Below the pieces are notes generated by a model, which was not told the DNA's origin, did not search any database, and saw only the letters and a program-made list of their open reading frames with translations. A stretch of DNA of 41,208 nt from Rhodocyclaceae bacterium (GTDB lineage: Bacteria; Pseudomonadota; Gammaproteobacteria; Burkholderiales; Rhodocyclaceae), in NCBI GenBank assembly GCA_026415155.1, contig JAOAHQ010000064.1, positions 1 through 41,208 of the forward strand, given 5' to 3'. A program made the translations under genes and the position numbers. Every line of letters begins with the position of its first letter. The first letter of the stretch is position 1. This document shows, piece by piece, positions 39,253-41,208 of this stretch.

Positions 39253-39564
39253 ATGAAATTGATTGCTGCTGCGCTGATCGCCGCCGGTGCGCTCGTTTCC
39301 ACGCCCGCGCTGGCCAACCTGGAGCTCGCCAAGAAGAGCAACTGCATGTCCTGCCATCAGGTCGATAAGAAGCTCGTCGGCCCCTCCTATCAGGACGTCG
39401 CCAAGAAATATGCCGGCGACAAGGATGCCGTCAAGAAGCTTACCGCCAAGGTCAAGAATGGCGGCAAGGGCGTGTGGGGTGAAGTGCCGATGCCGCCCAA
39501 CGCGGCCGTCAAGGACGCCGACATCGAGACCCTCGTCAAGTGGATCCTCGCCGGCGCCAAGTAA
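39253..39564 (+). CDS. Small c-type cytochrome (c551/c552 type)
   Basis: 103 aa. Signal peptide (about 1-21, TPALA) and a class I cytochrome c of the c8 group: heme site CMSCH (31-35), GPSYQDVAKKYAGD, and the axial Met in VPMPPN. These periplasmic electron carriers serve nitrite reductase and cytochrome oxidases. CGAGGAAAA precedes ATG 39253. A strong two-way terminator follows, so the gene is monocistronic. Confidence 0.93.
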   Translation: MKLIAAALIAAGALVSTPALANLELAKKSNCMSCHQVDKKLVGPSYQDVAKKYAGDKDAVKKLTAKVKNGGKGVWGEVPMPPNAAVKDADIETLVKWILAGAK

Positions 39565-39580
39565 AAGGAGCGGATTGCCC

Positions 39581-39614
39581 AAAGAAAAACCCGGCCTAGG
39601 CCGGGTTTTTCTTT
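39581..39614. terminator. Bidirectional intrinsic terminator after the cytochrome gene
   Basis: A perfect 34-bp palindrome with a CCCGGCC/GGCCGGG core flanked by A5 and T5 runs, 16 bp after the cytochrome stop codon. The T-run on the plus strand (39606-39610) makes it a typical Rho-independent terminator. Confidence 0.92.
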
Positions 39615-39626
39615 GCCTGCGAGCGT

Positions 39627-39655
39627 TTGACAGGATTGCCGCCGCGCGCAAAAAT
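39627..39655 (+). promoter_or_regulatory. Probable sigma70 promoter of the binding-protein gene
   Basis: TTGACA (39627-39632) and AAAAAT (39650-39655) are 17 bp apart, 36 bp before ATG 39691. Confidence 0.5.
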
Positions 39656-39690
39656 TTTTCGCCGATTTCCCCACTCATGGAGACTGACCA

Positions 39691-41013
39691 ATGAAGCCAT
39701 GCGTCAAAGCCTTGAGCCTGTCCGTCGCTGCCGCCGTGCTCGTCATGGGGTGCGGCAAGGAAGAACCGCCGCCTGCCCCGGCCGTCCAGGCCCCGCCGCC
39801 GCCCCAGGAAGTGATCGTCAAGATCGGCCATGTCGCGCCGCTCACTGGCGGCATCGCCCATCTCGGCAAGGACAACGAAAACGGCGCGCGCCTCGCGCTC
39901 GAAGAGGCCAATGCCGAGAAGCTCACGATCGGCGGCAAGCCGGTCAAGTTCGAACTCGTCGCCGAGGATGACCAGGCCGATCCCAAGGTTGGCAATACCG
40001 TGGCGCAGAAGCTCGTCGATGCGAAGGTGGTCGGCGTCGTCGGCCACTTGAATTCCGGCACGACGATTCCCGCCTCGGCGATCTACCATCAGGCCGGCAT
40101 TCCGATGATCTCGGGCTCGGCCACCAATCCGGCGCTCACCGAGCAGGGCTTCAAGAACGTCTTCCGCGTCGTCGGCCGCGACGACCAGCAAGGCCCGGCG
40201 GTCGCCAACTATCTGATCGCGACGGCCAAGCCCAAGACCGTCGCCGTCATCGACGATGCCACGGCCTATGGCGAGGGGCTCGCCAACGAGGTCGAGAAGA
40301 CCTTGAAGGAGGCCGGCATCAAGGTGCTGCCGCGCGAGAAGGGCACCGACAAGACGGCAGACTGGAAGGCGATCCTGACCAAGATCAAGGGCAAGAAGCC
40401 CGATGCCGTCTTCTATGGCGGCATGGACGCCACCGGCGGCCCGCTCTTGAAGCAGGCGCGCGAGCTCAAGATCGGCGCCGTGTTCGCCTTCGGCGATGGC
40501 GCATGCACCGACAAGATGGCAGAACTCGCCGGCGCCGCGGCCGAGGGCCTCATCTGCTCGCAGGCGGGCATTCCCGTGCAGGCGGCGGGCAAGAAGTTCC
40601 TCGAGGCCTACAAGGCGAAGTACAACATCGATCCAATCCTCTATGCGCCCTTCACCTACGATGCGGCGAAACTCCTCGTCGAGGCGATGAAGAAGGCCGA
40701 TTCGACCGAGCCGGCCAAGTATCTGCCGGCCCTGCAGTCGATCCAGTACGACGGCGCCTCGGGCCACATCGAGTTCGACGAGAAGGGTGATCGCAAGGAT
40801 GCCGAGATGACGATCTTCACGATGAAGGACGGCAAGATCACCCCCTTGGCGATCATCAAGGGCGGCAAGTCGCTGACGCTCGAGGAATATGCGGCGCTTT
40901 CTGCTCCGGCCGCGCCGGCACCGGCACCGGCTCCGGAGGCCGCCAAGCCCGCCGAGGCCGCGCCGGCCGCTGCTCCTGCCCCGGCTCCGGCTCCAGCGCC
41001 AGCGCAGAAATAA
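39691..41013 (+). CDS. Branched-chain amino-acid-type ABC transporter binding lipoprotein
   Basis: 440 aa. A signal with the lipobox VMGC (Cys21, MGCGKEE) is unusual for LivJ-type proteins of Gram-negatives, which are mostly soluble. The periplasmic binding domain (about 42-385) has VKIGHVAPLTGGIAHLGKDN, VGHLNSGTTIPASAIYH, IPMISGSATNPALTEQG and VAVIDDATAYGEGLANE, as in LivJ/LivK. The last 40 residues are an Ala/Pro repeat tail (APAPAPEAAKPAEAAPA...). No permease or ATPase genes follow within the window. The ligand may be Leu/Ile/Val or another small molecule, as this family is broad. GGAGACTGACC precedes ATG 39691. Confidence 0.9.
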   Translation: MKPCVKALSLSVAAAVLVMGCGKEEPPPAPAVQAPPPPQEVIVKIGHVAPLTGGIAHLGKDNENGARLALEEANAEKLTIGGKPVKFELVAEDDQADPKVGNTVAQKLVDAKVVGVVGHLNSGTTIPASAIYHQAGIPMISGSATNPALTEQGFKNVFRVVGRDDQQGPAVANYLIATAKPKTVAVIDDATAYGEGLANEVEKTLKEAGIKVLPREKGTDKTADWKAILTKIKGKKPDAVFYGGMDATGGPLLKQARELKIGAVFAFGDGACTDKMAELAGAAAEGLICSQAGIPVQAAGKKFLEAYKAKYNIDPILYAPFTYDAAKLLVEAMKKADSTEPAKYLPALQSIQYDGASGHIEFDEKGDRKDAEMTIFTMKDGKITPLAIIKGGKSLTLEEYAALSAPAAPAPAPAPEAAKPAEAAPAAAPAPAPAPAPAQK

Positions 41014-41032
41014 ATCCTGCCGACGGCTCACG

Positions 41033-41058
41033 CAACGGCGCCCCACGGGGCGCCGTTG
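41033..41058 (+). terminator. Terminator-like hairpin behind the binding-protein gene
   Basis: A perfect 12-bp stem (41033-41044 with 41047-41058) lies 19 bp after the stop codon. Only TCGTATTG follows, not a T-run, so termination strength is uncertain. Confidence 0.6.
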
Positions 41059-41100
41059 TCGTATTGAACGGATATTGATCCGAAACGAATGAACTGGAGA

Positions 41101-41208
41101 GGGAAGCGGCAGGGCGGGTGGCGATTTGTGAGCGGGCGTCGGCAGCCGTCGGCGCAGGGCGCGGATGAGGCGCCCACTTGTTCGAGCGACAGCGAGTTGT
41201 GGGCGCCC
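41101..41208 (-). mobile_element. Dispersed inverted-repeat element (copy B, cut by window end)
   Basis: Read on the minus strand, 41208-41101 follows copy A (36022-36128) closely: GGGCGCCCACAACTCGCT, then ...GTGGGCGCC..., then GACGCCCGCTCACAAATCGC and the terminal repeat region with several changes. The remaining part lies beyond 41208. With copy A in opposite orientation about 5 kb away, the pair is a substrate for inversion of the ilvD-to-binding-protein segment. Confidence 0.75.

Noticed and set aside
39229-41046. 605-residue open frame antisense to the binding protein and cytochrome genes
   Set aside because: It covers a cytochrome, a terminator and a lipoprotein gene with clear families; it is a composition artefact.

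Overview
The window (about 65% GC by eye, dense, many ATGA/GTGA start-stop overlaps) looks like a chromosomal segment of a betaproteobacterium, probably of the Rhodocyclales type. The support is gene order and family content: coaE-zapD-yacG beside a Nudix/ThiE-like fusion, glnA-DUF4124-glnL-glnG, a UbiH-family hydroxylase next to dsbC, and a birA-coaX pair. This assignment is inferred from gene content, not from a marker-gene tree.

Layout. 1-300: an elongator tRNA-Met (minus strand) with its own sigma70 promoter and terminator. The 5' end of a group IIC-type intron is inserted just behind that terminator and runs off the left edge. 320-11 kb: housekeeping genes (UbiH-family hydroxylase, dsbC, a multidomain diguanylate cyclase, mltA, a DUF815 ATPase, a Nudix/ThiE-like fusion, yacG, zapD, coaE, a SPOR-domain protein, trpB2), with two small transposase-less inverted-repeat elements. 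11.3-14.2 kb: a three-gene unit of a Cys-rich secreted protein, a CHASE2 adenylate cyclase and a Sel1-repeat protein.

14.2-27.4 kb is the accessory heart of the window: two divergent arms of exported proteins that share one control region (about 16.43-16.63 kb). The left arm (minus) encodes three small secreted proteins built from a glycine/asparagine-rich repeat of about 37 residues, a small Cys-containing exported protein and an OmpA-type peptidoglycan-binding protein. The right arm (plus) encodes a lipoprotein with a CsgG/HfaB-like region fused to peptidoglycan-binding and DUF4384 domains, two more proteins carrying the same G/N-rich module, a duplicated-motif exported protein, an exported HExxH protein, a FecR-like protein, an outer-membrane barrel, a lipoprotein hydrolase, two exported caspase-like (C14) proteins and two tandem CsgG-like paralogues. 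I read this as a candidate undescribed curli/Hfa-like system that exports and processes surface fibres. Secretion channel, repeat subunits, wall anchors and proteases are all present, but I see no csgE or csgF.

27.4-41.2 kb returns to core genes: coaX-birA, the nitrogen-control block (glnG, glnL, DUF4124, and glnA with a sigma54 promoter and NtrC box), a CDF metal transporter, nadA, ilvD, a small conserved protein, a CheZ-like protein with a histone-H1-like tail, a c-type cytochrome and a branched-chain-amino-acid-type binding lipoprotein. A 168-bp inverted-repeat element between nadA and ilvD recurs, inverted, at the right edge.

A 20-nt word (consensus GTCGGCGCTGGCRRGACGGC) occurs about ten times, on both strands and in unrelated reading frames. 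None of the annotated features explains it.
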